Shown here piece after piece: positions 26,635-35,645 of a stretch of DNA of 64,000 nt. Position 1 is the stretch's first letter; each line of letters starts with the position of its first letter. Source of the stretch: JBPRGH01 sp051418055 (GTDB lineage: Bacteria > Bacteroidota > Bacteroidia > Cytophagales > Cyclobacteriaceae); NCBI GenBank assembly GCA_051418055.1, contig JBPRGH010000139.1, forward strand, positions 62,001 to 126,000. The letters run 5' to 3'. A program made the position numbers and the translations under genes. The notes under the pieces are model-generated. The model made no database searches and was not told where the DNA came from. It was given only the letters and a program-made list of their open reading frames with translations.

Positions 26635-28090
26635 TATTTTCTGTTTGAAGAGTTATTTTAAAAGTAGTGCCCTCTCCTACTTTGCTGTCTACATATATCT
26701 TACCGCTATGGCTTTTGATAATATTTTGTGTTGTTGTTAATCCTAAACCCATTCCGCTTTTTTTGCCTGTAAAGAAAGGGTCAAAAAGTTTGGTAAGATC
26801 ATCTTTAGGTATACCTTTTCCATTATCCTTAATTGTGAGGATAACATGCCCATTTTGTGATGAGGTTTTAATTTCAAGCACTCCCTTCTCCTCTTCCATA
26901 GCTTCAATTGCATTTATTATAATATTTAGGAGAGCCATTTTAAATTTATCCTTATCCAGCTTTAAAGGGGGCAATGATGGGTTAAGCTCCTTATATAGCC
27001 TCATTTTTTTCAGATTAATCCTGTCCAGGGTAAGCTCAAGAGTTTCATCAACAACGTTATTAAGATCTTCTTCAGCAAGTTCCAGTTGCTTGGGTTTACT
27101 GCTACTGAGCAGTTCAGTGATAAGCTGATCAATACGTTCGGCATTTCTTTTTATAATATCCGAGTAAAGCTCTACCATCTCATTATTATCACCTACTTCT
27201 TCTTTCAGCTGCTCAAGGGCAAGGTGTAAATTTGTTAGTGGATTTCTTACTTCATGAGCGATGCTCCTGGCTATTTTTCCGCTCATAGAATATTTTTCTG
27301 CCATTACTAATTCCTGCTCGGCACGCTTTCGTATGGAGATGTCGTGGATTATGCCCTGATATCCGGTTAAATTGTTATTAACATCAAGAAGAGCTGTAGA
27401 ATTAATAATACATTCAATAGTGTCGCCATTCTCTTTTTTTAATTCTACCTCAAAATCACGCGTACGCCCATATCTTAACAATTCTTCGTTGAATGAATTA
27501 TATGTTTTTTCATCTTCAAAAAGATCTTTTAAAGTTAGCCTCAGCATATAAGATTTATCATAATCCAGCAGCTTAAGCATTGATGAATTTATATCAAGGA
27601 ACAATAGCTCCTTATTAGTTATAAAAATGGCGTCTATCGATTTCTCAAAAAGATTTCGATATTTCTTCTCCTTTTCATTTAGTTCCTGCATGGCCTGAGA
27701 AGCGCTCAGGGAGTAACGTAAGCTTCTGCTTAATGAATTGGCATCAATATTACCTTTAACGAGATAATCGGCAGCCCCTTCGCGCATAGCCAAAAGATCT
27801 ACCTCCTTGTCACCCTGGCCTGTTAGTAAGATGATAGGATTGTTATTCCCGTAGCTTCTGGCCTCCCTTAATAAGTCAATACCGGTTTTTTCACCCAAGC
27901 GATAATCAATCAAAAAGATATGATATTCTTTCCTAAGGATCTTCTCCCTTCCCTTATCATAATCCGGTTCCCAGTCAAGTACAAAATTGCTGAGTGACAT
28001 TTCCGAAAAAAGATCCCTGGTTAGGATATAATCATCCTCATCATCCTCTATCAACAGGACTCTTATCTCCTTGTCATTCTCAAATACCAT
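26612..28090 (-). CDS. Receiver-PAS-histidine kinase
   Basis: 492 aa cytoplasmic protein. The N-terminal receiver (about 8-128) has phosphoacceptor Asp62 (FLIDYRLGEKTG). A PAS domain (about 145-265) follows. HisKA carries His279 in ARSIAHEVRNPLTNL, and HATPase has NIIINAIEAMEEEKG, DNGKGIP and the GMGLGLTTTQNI lid. Because it has an N-terminal receiver, it is likely phosphorylated by another kinase, with the kinase then acting downstream. Last gene of the six-gene minus-strand signalling operon; 12 bp after the receiver gene. Confidence 0.9.
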   Translation of the reverse strand: MVFENDKEIRVLLIEDDEDDYILTRDLFSEMSLSNFVLDWEPDYDKGREKILRKEYHIFLIDYRLGEKTGIDLLREARSYGNNNPIILLTGQGDKEVDLLAMREGAADYLVKGNIDANSLSRSLRYSLSASQAMQELNEKEKKYRNLFEKSIDAIFITNKELLFLDINSSMLKLLDYDKSYMLRLTLKDLFEDEKTYNSFNEELLRYGRTRDFEVELKKENGDTIECIINSTALLDVNNNLTGYQGIIHDISIRKRAEQELVMAEKYSMSGKIARSIAHEVRNPLTNLHLALEQLKEEVGDNNEMVELYSDIIKRNAERIDQLITELLSSSKPKQLELAEEDLNNVVDETLELTLDRINLKKMRLYKELNPSLPPLKLDKDKFKMALLNIIINAIEAMEEEKGVLEIKTSSQNGHVILTIKDNGKGIPKDDLTKLFDPFFTGKKSGMGLGLTTTQNIIKSHSGKIYVDSKVGEGTTFKITLQTENIKIAEEQ

Positions 28091-28102
28091 ACTTTCTACT
28101 AC

Positions 28103-28549
28103 TTAATCCTTTGGTAGCTCTACTATTCCAAACCAGTAATTACCGATCTGTCTTGTAACCTCTACCAGTTCATCAAAGGTAACAGGTTTTGAAATGAAAG
28201 AGTTAACACCTAACTCATAAGTTCTGAGAATATCTTCCTCTGCCTTGGAGGTTGTTAAGACAATAACCGGGATCTTTCTGAAACTTTCATTGGATTTTAT
28301 TTCCCTTAATGCCTCTCGCCCATCCATTTTAGGCATATTAAGGTCGAGCAGGATCAAACCCGGCCTGGGGGCATTTTCTTTATTAAACTTTCCACGTTGA
28401 TATAGAAAATCCAGCAGCTCTTCTCCATCTTCAACAAAATAAAGATCATTAGCCAGTTTATTTTCCGTCAGTGCTTCCTTGGCTAATATCCTGTCATCAG
28501 GATCATCATCAGCCATTAATATAACCGGTAACTTCTTAGGCTCTCTCAT
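28103..28549 (-). CDS. Single-domain response regulator (Rcp1/CheY-like)
   Basis: 148 aa. Receiver with acidic pocket ADDDPDDR, phosphoacceptor Asp69 (LILLDLNMPKMDG), and the later IVLTTSKAEED threonine/serine and ISKPVTFDEL lysine. The long loop around residue 55 is typical of Rcp1-type regulators that pair with phytochrome-like kinases. No output domain. The kinase upstream overlaps its start by 14 bp, so it is probably that kinase's direct target. Confidence 0.92.
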   Translation of the reverse strand: MREPKKLPVILMADDDPDDRILAKEALTENKLANDLYFVEDGEELLDFLYQRGKFNKENAPRPGLILLDLNMPKMDGREALREIKSNESFRKIPVIVLTTSKAEEDILRTYELGVNSFISKPVTFDELVEVTRQIGNYWFGIVELPKD

Positions 28550-30377
28550 GGTTGTTTTTATTTAGTTTTTTAGGTAATACAATTATAAACTCTGCACCAT
28601 TATTTTCCTCACCTTTTGCTGTAATAAATCCTTCATGGTTAGCCACTATTTTACGACAAATGGCAAGACCTATACCGGTACCTTTATAAGTGGACCGTCC
28701 ATGCAGGCGCTGAAAAATATTGAATATCCTCTCCTGGAATTTTTCATGAAAACCTATCCCTTCATCTTTTACACTGATCCTTAGGTAGTGTTTATTTCCG
28801 CTAATCGGAAAATCTTCCTTTACCTCCGAAGCTCTAAGTTCTTTTGCTTTAATAGAAACAACAGGTGGTTCATCAGGTTTTTTAAATTTAAGTGCATTTC
28901 CAATTAAGTTTTGAAAAAGCCGCTTCATTTCCTGAGGGTTGCAAACTATTGCGGGCAATTTATCAAATTTAATTTTAGCGTCTGTATCACTGATTTTGGT
29001 TTCCAGATCTTCAAGTACTTCTTCAAGAATTGGAGTAAGTTCATGCTTTTCAAATTTTTGGTCTTTTCGAGAGACTCTTGAAAAAGTTAGCAGATCATTA
29101 ATAAGGATTTGCATACGTTCTGCCGCATTTTGCATCCTGTTAACATAGTCTGCCCCTGTTTCCTCAAGTTTATCTTTATATTTTGTCTGTAAGCGATCCC
29201 CGAAAGCACGTATTTTTCGAAGAGGCTCCTGCAGGTCATGAGAGGCAACATAAGCAAATTGTTCCAGCTCCATATTACTTCTTTTTAGCTCATCCGCCTG
29301 CTGAATGATCTGGTTCTGGAAATTATGTTGCTGAGTAATATCTTGTGTCACGCCAAAATATCCTATAAGATTATCTTCAAAATCAATTTTTGGATTACCT
29401 ATATCATGGACATACTTTACTTTACCATCCTCAAGCTTTTTTCGAAAGCTTATGTCATATGGTGCTTTATTTTTTACAGCTGTTTCTATTTTTCGCAAAA
29501 CCTCTGATCTGTCATCCGGATGAACCGTATCTTTAAAATCTTTATATTTTGGGTTAAAAGTCAACGGAGATTTTTCATAGATCTGATATAAACCATCTGA
29601 CCAATCAAGACTATTATCTTCTAAATTCCAGCTCCAGTGACCAATATTAACCATCCTCTCAGCCTCAAGCAGCTGTATTTGTTTTTCCCTCAGTTCTGCT
29701 TCAGTCTCTGTTCTTACCTTCAGGAGTTTATAAATATAGAAGAACACATAAATGATAATTATTAATGCAATTATATTAGAAACAATAAAGAACACAGGCA
29801 CTATCCTGCTTTGAGCTTCCTGATCGGTTATAGTTTCATTTAGTGTTTTATTTTCAGCCTCTTCTACTTGATCTATTAACTGGCGGGTTTTCTCAAGATT
29901 TCTTCTTCCTATAGCAAGCAGGTTTATTTCATAATCAGAAAAAACCATCTTTTCCCTATCCTGTTGGTTTACCTGGGCCACAATTTCCTCAACAATTGCA
30001 TACTGCCTGATAATCAGTTGCTCCAGGGAATCCAGTCGATTTTGTTGATCAGGATTCTCAATAAGCTCATGGATATTTATTAGCTTTCCTTGTATATTTT
30101 TCTTTGATGAAATATAGGGCTGGAGATATTCCGGATTTTTAGTTAGTTGGTAGCCACGATGACCTAATTCTGCATTAAGAACTTCTACCTCCACTTCCTT
30201 TAGAGCATGTATTATCCTATTGGAATGAACCCTAAGGCTTACTTCCTCACCATAATTTAAAAAGCTTTGAAAGGTGAGGAAAGAGATTATCACCAGAACT
30301 ATTATTATAGCACTAAAAACATATTTTAATGTACTTATAGAACGGGATGATGTACTATTACCTGGTGTTAATTTCAT
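28536..30377 (-). CDS. CHASE3-PAS histidine kinase (Cph1-like)
   Basis: 613 aa. A membrane helix at about 18-38, a CHASE3-type periplasmic helical domain (about 45-190; KEVEVEVLNAELGHRGYQLTKN), and a second membrane helix (about 195-220). PAS follows (about 240-345), then HisKA with His380 in VASHDLQEPLRKIRAF and HATPase (NLIGNALKF, DEGIGF, GTGIGLAICRKI). This combination is common in phytochrome-relative kinases of Bacteroidota that use a single-domain regulator. The following receiver gene overlaps by 14 bp. Upstream is the NtrC-type regulator, 27 bp away. Confidence 0.92.
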   Translation of the reverse strand: MKLTPGNSTSSRSISTLKYVFSAIIIVLVIISFLTFQSFLNYGEEVSLRVHSNRIIHALKEVEVEVLNAELGHRGYQLTKNPEYLQPYISSKKNIQGKLINIHELIENPDQQNRLDSLEQLIIRQYAIVEEIVAQVNQQDREKMVFSDYEINLLAIGRRNLEKTRQLIDQVEEAENKTLNETITDQEAQSRIVPVFFIVSNIIALIIIIYVFFYIYKLLKVRTETEAELREKQIQLLEAERMVNIGHWSWNLEDNSLDWSDGLYQIYEKSPLTFNPKYKDFKDTVHPDDRSEVLRKIETAVKNKAPYDISFRKKLEDGKVKYVHDIGNPKIDFEDNLIGYFGVTQDITQQHNFQNQIIQQADELKRSNMELEQFAYVASHDLQEPLRKIRAFGDRLQTKYKDKLEETGADYVNRMQNAAERMQILINDLLTFSRVSRKDQKFEKHELTPILEEVLEDLETKISDTDAKIKFDKLPAIVCNPQEMKRLFQNLIGNALKFKKPDEPPVVSIKAKELRASEVKEDFPISGNKHYLRISVKDEGIGFHEKFQERIFNIFQRLHGRSTYKGTGIGLAICRKIVANHEGFITAKGEENNGAEFIIVLPKKLNKNNHERA

Positions 30378-30404
30378 TTAATGGTTGACAAGGATACCTT
30401 CTTT

Positions 30405-31814
30405 TTAAATTTTAATATCATAAGCCTTCAATTTATTATATAAAGTCTTTCGATCAATGTTTAAAACCTCTGCAGCTTTTGTCTTATTATAACCTGTTTT
30501 CTCAAGCACATTTATTATAGCATTTCGCTCTGCACTTTCAGAAACAGCTTTTAGATCAGCACCCTCGGAATTTGGAGCTGAGGGTGAATTCATATCAAAA
30601 TATTCAGGGGTTATTATCTCCCGTGGCAGACACTCGGTAGTTACTAATTCGCCCTGACAAAGCAGTACCGATCTTTTAACTACATTATGCAGCTCTCGAA
30701 GATTACCGTGCCAAAAATAGTTAACAAGTTTATCTTCCACCTCATCATCAAATCCCTGAACATGTTTATCAAGTTGTTCATTGGCAAGATTAAGAAAATG
30801 GCCGGCAAATAGCATTACGTCCGCTTTTCTCTCACGAAGTGGTGAAAGTTCAATTTTAAATTCATTTAATCTATGGTAAAGATCTTCCCTGAAATTACCT
30901 TTCTTTACCTGATCCTTAAGATCTTCATTTGTAGCTGCAAGCACCCTTACATCAATTTCGATATCCTTAATTCCTCCTACACGTTTTATCTTTCGCTCCT
31001 GAAGGACCCTTAGCAACTTTATTTGATTTTCATATGTAAGGTTTCCAATTTCATCAAGGAACATGGTGCCACCATCGGCTAATTCAAAACTTCCCTTTTT
31101 ATCATTTAAAGCACCTGTAAATGCGCCTTTAACATGCCCAAAAAGCTCACTACCTGCAAGATCCTTCGGCAGGGCACCGCAGTCTACAGCAATGAAAGGT
31201 GCATCTTTACGCTTACTTTTCAGGTGGATCGCATTAGCCACGAATTCTTTACCAGTACCTGTTTCACCAGTAATAATAACTGACATATCAGTTGGAGCAA
31301 TAAGGTTTATATGTTTCTGAACTATCTCCGCCTGCTTACTCTTTCCTGTCAGATATTCTTTCTTAACATTACGGGTTAATTTCTTATCCTTTAGGGCCTG
31401 ACCTTCAGCTTTTTTTCCTGTCTCTTCAGCTTCACTTTTCTCCTCTCTCTTATGGCTGCTACGGATAGCTCCCTGTATCGTTAATAAGATCTCATCAGGG
31501 AAAAGCGGTTTTGTGACATAGTCATATGCACCTTTTTTAAGAGTTTCTACAGCTGTTTTTACATCGGAATAACCGGTAATGATTATTACGGCAACATTAG
31601 GTTGTAGGATCTTTATTCTTTGCAGCATTTCCAGACCATCGGAATCCGGAAGTTTGTAATCGCAAAGAACGCAGTCAAAGTCATCCTTTTTTAATTTGTT
31701 CACTGCCTCTTCCCCTGAGTAAGCAGATTTGGCTTGGTAATCTTTTTTAGTAAGGAATTTTTCAAGAAGAAGACATATATCTTTGTCATCATCTATTATC
31801 AATACTTTTTCCAT
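30405..31814 (-). CDS. NtrC-family sigma-54-dependent response regulator
   Basis: 469 aa. Receiver (1-118) with Asp52 (CDYKLPDSDG). A charged linker (about 122-155) leads to the AAA+ domain: Walker A GETGTGKE at 183-190, sigma-54-contacting GAFTGA at 230-235, and the Walker B region FLDEIGN. The C-terminal Fis-type HTH (about 420-465) contains NVLEKTGYNKTKAAEVLNID. It activates RNA polymerase holding sigma-54. A -24/-12 promoter (32573-32588) serves the neighbouring lmo0937-type gene, a likely target. Confidence 0.95.
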   Translation of the reverse strand: MEKVLIIDDDKDICLLLEKFLTKKDYQAKSAYSGEEAVNKLKKDDFDCVLCDYKLPDSDGLEMLQRIKILQPNVAVIIITGYSDVKTAVETLKKGAYDYVTKPLFPDEILLTIQGAIRSSHKREEKSEAEETGKKAEGQALKDKKLTRNVKKEYLTGKSKQAEIVQKHINLIAPTDMSVIITGETGTGKEFVANAIHLKSKRKDAPFIAVDCGALPKDLAGSELFGHVKGAFTGALNDKKGSFELADGGTMFLDEIGNLTYENQIKLLRVLQERKIKRVGGIKDIEIDVRVLAATNEDLKDQVKKGNFREDLYHRLNEFKIELSPLRERKADVMLFAGHFLNLANEQLDKHVQGFDDEVEDKLVNYFWHGNLRELHNVVKRSVLLCQGELVTTECLPREIITPEYFDMNSPSAPNSEGADLKAVSESAERNAIINVLEKTGYNKTKAAEVLNIDRKTLYNKLKAYDIKI

Positions 31815-31823
31815 TCGGATAAG

Positions 31824-32189
31824 TTATTTAGTGCACAATGCTTTTTTCTCTAATACATAGTTGATATCATTTCTGGAAAAGGGTTTACTTATAAAACCCT
31901 TTGCACCAGATGAAATGGCCATTTGCCGCTCTGCCGGTTCACTATATGCGCTTATTATATAAACAGAAATATCCGGATTGATCTCCTTCAATTTAGGGAT
32001 TAGATCAAATCCGGTTCCATCAGGAAGGTTGAGATCCAGAAATACAAGATCAAAATATCCCTCCTGAAAACTTTCTAATCCGCCTGTGAGCGTATTTTCG
32101 GCTGAAACTTTATAACCCTGACTTCTCAACATCCCGGAGAGGAGAGCACAAATCTCATCCTCATCATCTATTATTAATATATTAATCAT
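31824..32189 (-). CDS. Single-domain response regulator
   Basis: 121 aa receiver with acidic pair in IDDEDE, phosphoacceptor Asp52 (LVFLDLNLPDGTG), and the YIISAYSEPAER and GFISKPFSRND signature residues. No output domain. It sits 9 bp before the NtrC-type gene and 7 bp after the small membrane protein gene, within the same operon. It could be an intermediate in a phosphorelay to the two kinases. Confidence 0.92.
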   Translation of the reverse strand: MINILIIDDEDEICALLSGMLRSQGYKVSAENTLTGGLESFQEGYFDLVFLDLNLPDGTGFDLIPKLKEINPDISVYIISAYSEPAERQMAISSGAKGFISKPFSRNDINYVLEKKALCTK

Positions 32190-32196
32190 TTAAATC

Positions 32197-32394
32197 CTAA
32201 TAATACCGTCTGTTATGCCTTCGTTTGTTGATGCTTCTTTCAGCCTTAACCTCCTGTAGCTTCATTCGTTCCATATGGTCCGAAAGTTCAACCTGATCAA
32301 AGATTAATTTTGCAATAGCCAAAAAGGCACCTACAAATAAAATAAAAGCAAAAATTATAGCAAATGTTATTTTTATAGCAATCATAATAGTCAA
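32197..32394 (-). CDS. Small single-pass membrane protein
   Basis: 65 aa. One strong hydrophobic helix (about 4-30), then an amphipathic charged segment and a basic tail (KAERSINKRRHNRRYY). First gene of the signalling operon, 7 bp before the receiver gene. Family unrecognised. Position suggests a small membrane partner or sensor accessory of the kinase system, but that is inference. Confidence 0.65.
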   Translation of the reverse strand: MTIMIAIKITFAIIFAFILFVGAFLAIAKLIFDQVELSDHMERMKLQEVKAERSINKRRHNRRYY

Positions 32395-32572
32395 ATTTTG
32401 TTTCTGCCATATATAGTGTAAAAACTATACCAACGGGCTTCAAAGCATTTAAAGGCTGATTTTTAAATTCTACTATTTTTATTGCTACCTTTTAAACCAT
32501 AAAATGTAGAGTATGTTCTACAATTTAACAAATAATTATATAATTTTTATCATCTGATCATATCTACCGTAT

Positions 32573-32588
32573 TGGCACATAATTTTCT
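32573..32588 (+). promoter_or_regulatory. Sigma-54-like (-24/-12) promoter
   Basis: TGGCAC at 32573-32578, then ATAAT and TTTCT to 32588, fits TGGCACGNNNNTTGCW with mismatches at two positions, keeping both GG at -24 and C at -12. It lies 45 bp before the ATG of the small membrane protein gene and immediately beside an operon encoding a GAFTGA-type activator. Confidence 0.6.
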
Positions 32589-32632
32589 GCTGATGTTGAA
32601 GAATCTTTTAACTATTAAATTTATTTAGCAAA

Positions 32633-32785
32633 ATGAGTAGTATATTATATATTATCGCCATTATACTAATTATAGGTTGGCTACTAGGTGTATTCTGGTT
32701 TAGTTTGAGCGGACTTATACATATCTTACTGGTATTTGCCGTAATAGCTATCTTGTTTAGATTAATCAGAGGAAGAGGTGTTTAA
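32633..32785 (+). CDS. lmo0937-family small membrane protein
   Basis: 50 aa from ATG 32633. The sequence is nearly all membrane: a helix at about 3-22 and one at about 26-43, joined by WFSLSGLIH, and ending FRLIRGRGV. This length, the WLLGVFWF and LIHILLV blocks and the basic end match the lmo0937 family of stress-associated small membrane proteins. It has a sigma-54-type promoter and overlaps convergently the EEP gene by 24 bp. Function of the family is unknown. Confidence 0.85.
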   Translation: MSSILYIIAIILIIGWLLGVFWFSLSGLIHILLVFAVIAILFRLIRGRGV

Positions 32786-33853
32786 CCGTTCACTGTCTTT
32801 TGCAGCTTTCTCAATTTTCTCTTTCGATTGTTCAATATCACTTTCATCTGGCTCGGGTATCTCCTGCTCCTTTTTATATTCAAAATTACAGTAAAGCTGC
32901 ACATACATAGGAAAATGATCCGAACCTGTAGGACCAAGGCGCTGAATCTTGATCAGCTCAAAATGATCACTATGGAAGATATGATCCAGTGGCCATCTGA
33001 AAACCGGATATTTGGCATGGAAGGTATTATAAAAACCTCTGCCAATACGAGGGTCCAGCAGGCCACTCATCCTCTGGAATAATGTCGTGGTATGCGACCA
33101 GGCAACATCATTAAGGTCACCGGCTACAATAACAGGCAGATCCTCCTTTCTGGCATTTTTACCTACCAGCAAAAGCTCTGCATCACGTTCAGTAGATCGC
33201 TTATTTTCTGTTGGACTTGGTGGCTCCGGATGAACACAATAAAGCTTTACCTCCTGCCCTGATCTTAGCTTTAACTTAGTGTGTATGGATGGTACATTTT
33301 TTTCAATCAAAAATTTAAGCTCCGTATCAACTAATTCAAGTTTTGAGTAGAGCAGCATGCCGTATGTGTTATCCAGGGGTATCTTACAGGTATATTTATG
33401 ATCCTCCTGTAAGACATCGAATGCCTTTTGCCATTTTTTATCTGTCTCTACCGCCAGAACAATATCTGCATCCCTATCCTTTACTACCTTTAAGCATTTA
33501 TCGTACTTTTTATTAAATTGGTAGACATTGACTACCATCAGGGACAGAATATTATTATGGTTCACGTGCTGAAGGTTGGCTTTTTTCGTCTGTACGGGGT
33601 AGAATAATGTATAAGGTATGATTATAGTAAGCTGATAAATAATAGCAGCAGTAAGAAGAATTACAAAAACATATTTATACCATTCCCCCCATTCCCAGTA
33701 AACAATGAAACCTGCTAAAGCAATAAAAGCTAAAAAGGTGATCTGCGCCTGAGGGAAATCAAACATCCTGATCCACCATACATCTTTTTTGATAAGTTTT
33801 ACTGTGGTGGCAGTTAATGCAAACAGAGCAAGAAGAATAAAAAATATAATCAA
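32762..33853 (-). CDS. Membrane-anchored endonuclease/exonuclease/phosphatase family protein
   Basis: 363 aa. Three N-terminal membrane helices (about 1-16, 33-52, 58-85) precede an EEP domain of about 245 residues. Signature motifs: VNVYQFNKKY, VETDKKW, GDLNDVAWS and GSDHFPMYVQL. Family members cleave phosphodiesters of nucleic acids or lipids; the substrate is not predictable. The C-terminal tail (about 25 residues) is charged. It converges on the lmo0937-type gene. Confidence 0.88.
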   Translation of the reverse strand: MIIFFILLALFALTATTVKLIKKDVWWIRMFDFPQAQITFLAFIALAGFIVYWEWGEWYKYVFVILLTAAIIYQLTIIIPYTLFYPVQTKKANLQHVNHNNILSLMVVNVYQFNKKYDKCLKVVKDRDADIVLAVETDKKWQKAFDVLQEDHKYTCKIPLDNTYGMLLYSKLELVDTELKFLIEKNVPSIHTKLKLRSGQEVKLYCVHPEPPSPTENKRSTERDAELLLVGKNARKEDLPVIVAGDLNDVAWSHTTTLFQRMSGLLDPRIGRGFYNTFHAKYPVFRWPLDHIFHSDHFELIKIQRLGPTGSDHFPMYVQLYCNFEYKKEQEIPEPDESDIEQSKEKIEKAAKDSERLNTSSSD

Positions 33854-33942
33854 ATCATTAATGATTTAGCATTAGGGTGAATTAAACCTTTTCAAGGTTG
33901 TCCCAGTTAAAAATACAATGAAAAAAATAAAATGTTTTTATT

Positions 33943-35589
33943 GTGGCAAATAATAAATTAAAAACAGCCGGTATAATAATCGGTATTATAATTCTACTGG
34001 GAACTTTAATCTATGCTTTAACCGGATTGATCCTTGAACCATATTTAAAAGACAAGCTGGTAAATAAGTTACAGAAAATAAATAATGTTTCTTACAATAT
34101 AGATATAGAGAGATTTGATATTCAAACTTTTGGTGGTAATATTTATATGGAAGGGGTTGAAATAGTACCAGTTCATGCACCAACTGTCTCTCAAACCGGT
34201 TACAAACTACTTCTTGACAAATTGCAAATTGAAGGATTAAATATTAATGATTACATTTTTAATAATGAAATAGATATAAATCGGATTTCAATCTCAAATC
34301 CAACAATTGTTTTATATCAATATGTCCTGCAAACAAAAGATACCGTATCAGATGAATCTTCCGGAAATAAAGGTGCGGTAAATATTGATAAAGTTAAAAT
34401 AGATAATATAAGCCTTAGACATGGAGAGTTTAGGATTATCAATTCCAATAATGAGGCTGCCAATCGATTTTTGCAGGCTAATATAGACATTGAGGGCGAG
34501 AATATATTATATGATTTGTCTGATAAAAAGCTTTCGGGAGCTTTGTCATTTGATCGCCTTTCGAGCAAATTTTCAGAAATTAAAATCAATACATCTGATA
34601 GTCTTAGAATTATAACCGCCAGTACACTTAAAATCCAGGCAGCTGAAGAGTTTGCGTCTATAGATAGCATCAGGGTAATTACACGATACGATAAATATGA
34701 AATTGGGAACCAAACCGGACATGAAGCATCCTGGATGGATATCTTTATTCAGGAAATAAATTTTAATACTATCAAGGTGAAGAAATTATTAATGAACGGA
34801 GCCTTCCTGGTCTCAAAAATCAACTTTCAGCGTCCTGAGGTAAATGTATTCAGAGATAAAAGGTTACCTAAAAAAAAGAAAAAATCCCAGTTGCCTTATG
34901 CATTCCTTAATGATCTAAACCGGGATATAGCAATAGATACCTTAAAAATAAGTAATGGTAATATAACTTATCAGGAACATGTGAAAAATGCAGAAGAAGC
35001 AGGCCTGATAACTTTTAATGATTTCAATGTAGACATACAAAATATTACGAATGATTCCGCTGTACTCGAAAAGACAGGTCATAAAGGATATATGCATGTA
35101 CAGACGGCAATATTCAATACGGCGATTTTAGATGCAAATTTCACATTTAATCTCAGGCCTAATGCTACTCACACAGTAAATGGAAGTCTTGGATCCATGA
35201 ATTTAGAGACGCTAAATAAAGCATTGATGCCTTTAGCTGCTACAAAAATTGAAAGTGGACAGGCTGAATCTATGACTTTTAATTTCAGTTATAACGAGAA
35301 GGAGTCCAATGGTGAAATGAAGTTTCTTTACAGCAATTTGGATATACAACCACTGACTCGTGAAAAAACAGGGTTTATTGGAGAACAACTATCCGATCTG
35401 TATGCTGGTATATTAATTGATGATGAAAACACAAAGGCGAATCCAAGAATTGGTGAAATTCATTTTTTTAGAAATGAAAATAAATCTGTTTTAAATTACT
35501 GGTGGAAATCCTTACTCACGGGAATTTTAAACAGTATAGGAGTACCACAAAAAGCTAAAAAATTAAATGGCAAAAAAACCAAAGAATAA
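33943..35589 (+). CDS. AsmA-like envelope protein
   Basis: 548 aa starting with GTG at 33943. One N-terminal membrane helix (about 9-30) is followed by a long periplasmic region of repeated beta-strands: LQKINNVSYNIDIERFDIQTFGG, NIDKVKIDNISLRHGEF and KVDNISNGNITY-like blocks. This resembles AsmA/DUF748-type proteins thought to bridge the envelope and move lipids. Exact family is uncertain. It ends with a basic KKAKKLNGKKTKE tail. Divergent from the EEP gene. Confidence 0.6.
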   Translation: MANNKLKTAGIIIGIIILLGTLIYALTGLILEPYLKDKLVNKLQKINNVSYNIDIERFDIQTFGGNIYMEGVEIVPVHAPTVSQTGYKLLLDKLQIEGLNINDYIFNNEIDINRISISNPTIVLYQYVLQTKDTVSDESSGNKGAVNIDKVKIDNISLRHGEFRIINSNNEAANRFLQANIDIEGENILYDLSDKKLSGALSFDRLSSKFSEIKINTSDSLRIITASTLKIQAAEEFASIDSIRVITRYDKYEIGNQTGHEASWMDIFIQEINFNTIKVKKLLMNGAFLVSKINFQRPEVNVFRDKRLPKKKKKSQLPYAFLNDLNRDIAIDTLKISNGNITYQEHVKNAEEAGLITFNDFNVDIQNITNDSAVLEKTGHKGYMHVQTAIFNTAILDANFTFNLRPNATHTVNGSLGSMNLETLNKALMPLAATKIESGQAESMTFNFSYNEKESNGEMKFLYSNLDIQPLTREKTGFIGEQLSDLYAGILIDDENTKANPRIGEIHFFRNENKSVLNYWWKSLLTGILNSIGVPQKAKKLNGKKTKE

Positions 35590-35645
35590 AATTAATTGAT
35601 AAATCAGGCCATGGTTTTCTTCCACAGCCCTGATGTTCATAAGAA

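Noticed and set aside
26667..27128. 153-codon plus-strand ORF opposite the kinase gene
   Set aside because: Low-complexity Ser/Leu translation antisense to a clear kinase; shadow frame.
32395..32470. Second sigma-54-like site ahead of the signalling operon
   Set aside because: TTGGTATAGTTTTTAC on the minus strand has too many mismatches to claim.
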